From Nanobdellota archaeon (GTDB lineage: Archaea > Nanobdellota > Nanobdellia > Pacearchaeales > GW2011-AR1): a DNA stretch of 32,253 bases. Below the pieces are notes generated by a model, which was given only the letters and a program-made list of their open reading frames with translations, did not search any database and was not told where the DNA came from. The translations under genes and the position numbers were made by a program. The DNA is taken from NCBI GenBank assembly GCA_021799535.1, contig JAJZAH010000001.1, forward strand, positions 1 to 32,253, written 5' to 3'. Shown piece after piece: positions 31,384 through 32,253 of the stretch (position 1 is the stretch's first letter; every line of letters begins with the position of its first letter).

Positions 31384-31959
31384 ATGGAATTAAAAGTAGC
31401 GATAGAAGGAAGGAGAAGCACAAGAAAATTCTCGACAAAAAAGGCCGACTGGAGGAATATAATAGAGGCGATACACTCAACACAGTATGCACCTATGGCC
31501 GGGAGTATATTCCCGTTCAAATTTGTGATAATAGATGACCAAGAGATTATAAAAGAGGTTGCAAAATGGTCTGAGCAGGAATTCATAAACCAAGTGAAAT
31601 ATGTTGTTGCAGTAGTCTCTGACAAAGATATGGTCAAAGTCTCATTCCCAAAAGAAAGCGAAAAATTCACTCACCAGGAGACAGGAGCTGCAATTGAGAA
31701 TTTCCTTTTGACATTGAGCGACTTCGGGCTCTCAACATGCTGGATAGGTCATTTTAATGAGGAAAAGATTAAAAAAATTCTCAAGATCCCTGAAGAATAT
31801 GAGATAGAAGCCCTGTTTCCCATAGGATATTCCTCAGAGAAAACAAAAAAAGCAAAACCTAAATCTGATATATATAACATTCTTTATTTTAACACTTGGC
31901 AGCATAATCGGATGAGGAAAGTTGAGAAGATTGAGTCAAGAGCTCCTGAAGGATATTAA
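31384..31959 (+). CDS. Nitroreductase-family FMN oxidoreductase
   Basis: 191 aa. The N-terminus ELKVAIEGRRSTRKFSTKKA carries the FMN-phosphate-binding R-R-S-x-R signature; the middle has IIEAIHSTQYAPMAGSIFPF and VVAVVSDKD, then GAAIENFLLTLSDFGLSTCW (isoalloxazine-side segment) and EALFPIGYSSEKTKKAKPK at the C-terminus. Homodimeric members reduce nitro, quinone or other acceptors with NAD(P)H; the substrate is unknown here. A TATA-like AAAACTTAAAAACTTC is about 26-30 nt before ATG 31384. The enzyme and SOD are the main redox enzymes in the window. Confidence 0.88.
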   Translation: MELKVAIEGRRSTRKFSTKKADWRNIIEAIHSTQYAPMAGSIFPFKFVIIDDQEIIKEVAKWSEQEFINQVKYVVAVVSDKDMVKVSFPKESEKFTHQETGAAIENFLLTLSDFGLSTCWIGHFNEEKIKKILKIPEEYEIEALFPIGYSSEKTKKAKPKSDIYNILYFNTWQHNRMRKVEKIESRAPEGY

Positions 31960-31977
31960 AACTTCTGGGGGTAAAAA

Positions 31978-32253
31978 CTAAATCAAAGTTTCAATAAATT
32001 CAACTGGATTGAAAGACCTAATTCTACTTTTATTCCTACTTTCTTCTGGAATTATCTCAGATATGTGAGGGATTCCATATGTTGCCGAAAGAAGATTCGA
32101 AAATTCTGCCTGGAAATTCTCTAAATTGATATATTCATCTTTCAATGCTCCCTCTGGATTTTCTGAGAAAGTGGAAGACGAAAAAGAATGAGAAGTAGGT
32201 TGATACATAGGACTTATCCAGATAGAATAACATCTTAATTTTGATTCTTGGAT
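31978..32253 (-). CDS. Unrecognised protein, N-terminus beyond the window
   Basis: The minus-strand frame is open from the right edge to the stop at 31978 (91 sense codons). An internal ATG at 32208 would give 76 aa, but the frame continues upstream without a stop to 32253, so the gene may start outside the window. The visible part is Ser/Asn-rich (MYQPTSHSFSSSTFSENPEG), then acidic-helical (ALKDEYINLENFQAEFSNLL), ending in RSFNPVEFIETLI. No family, signal peptide or membrane segment recognised. It converges on the nitroreductase gene. Confidence 0.5.
   Translation of the reverse strand: MQESKLRCYSIWISPMYQPTSHSFSSSTFSENPEGALKDEYINLENFQAEFSNLLSATYGIPHISEIIPEESRNKSRIRSFNPVEFIETLI

Overview
The window is AT-rich archaeal DNA, very probably from a small-genome DPANN-type lineage of the Pacearchaeota/Woesearchaeota kind. 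That placement is inferred from gene content and compactness; no phylogeny was run. Archaeal markers are a two-repeat TATA-binding protein, MCM helicase, an RPA-type OB-fold protein, aIF2-beta, aIF1A, a Dim2-like KH protein, RtcB plus archease, an ATP-dependent DNA ligase and class III (type IV-like) prepilins. Most genes have a TATA-like box (TTTAAA or TTTATA) about 24-27 nt before the start codon, so transcripts look leaderless. I used this spacing to correct several start codons. A few genes instead carry a Shine-Dalgarno site.

Layout. (1) 1-1917, minus: a secreted giant beta-propeller-like protein with at least 15 repeats, running off the left edge inside an exact duplication. (2) 1918-3215: a promoter region with a perfect palindrome, a 52-aa ribbon-helix-helix regulator missed by length cut-offs, and a secreted protein of unknown function. 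(3) 3217-7147: rtcB, a proteasome-beta-like Ntn hydrolase and metG. (4) 7281-13221, minus: a tightly overlapping type IV pilus operon (major prepilin-like protein, TadA/VirB11-type ATPase, small helical protein, two TadC/FlaJ platform proteins, two prepilin-like proteins) ending in archease. (5) 13344-16999: adk, argS, a small helical gene, Fe/Mn superoxide dismutase and a small membrane protein. (6) 17042-24946: information processing (DNA ligase, TBP, MCM, RPA-like OB protein, aIF2-beta) with an APH-like kinase, a hypothetical protein and a nucleoside 2-deoxyribosyltransferase-like gene among them. (7) 25027-27733: zinc-ribbon protein, DUF424 protein, a broken methyltransferase, aIF1A, a VOC protein and a Dim2-like KH protein. 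(8) 27871-28290: tRNA-Asn(GUU) and short gene remnants. (9) 28349-32253: mnmA, a THUMP-like methyltransferase, phosphoglycerate mutase, a nitroreductase and an open frame leaving the right edge.

The genes group by role: RtcB and archease form an RNA-ligation pair; MetRS, ArgRS, tRNA-Asn, MnmA, aIF1A, aIF2-beta and the KH protein serve translation; ligase, MCM and the OB protein serve replication; the pilus operon and propeller protein serve the cell surface. I see no CRISPR array, insertion sequence, phage module or clear defence system. The least ordinary parts are the propeller gene with nested recent duplications, the lone RHH gene with its palindrome, the decayed methyltransferase, and a few G-rich islands in otherwise AT-rich DNA.
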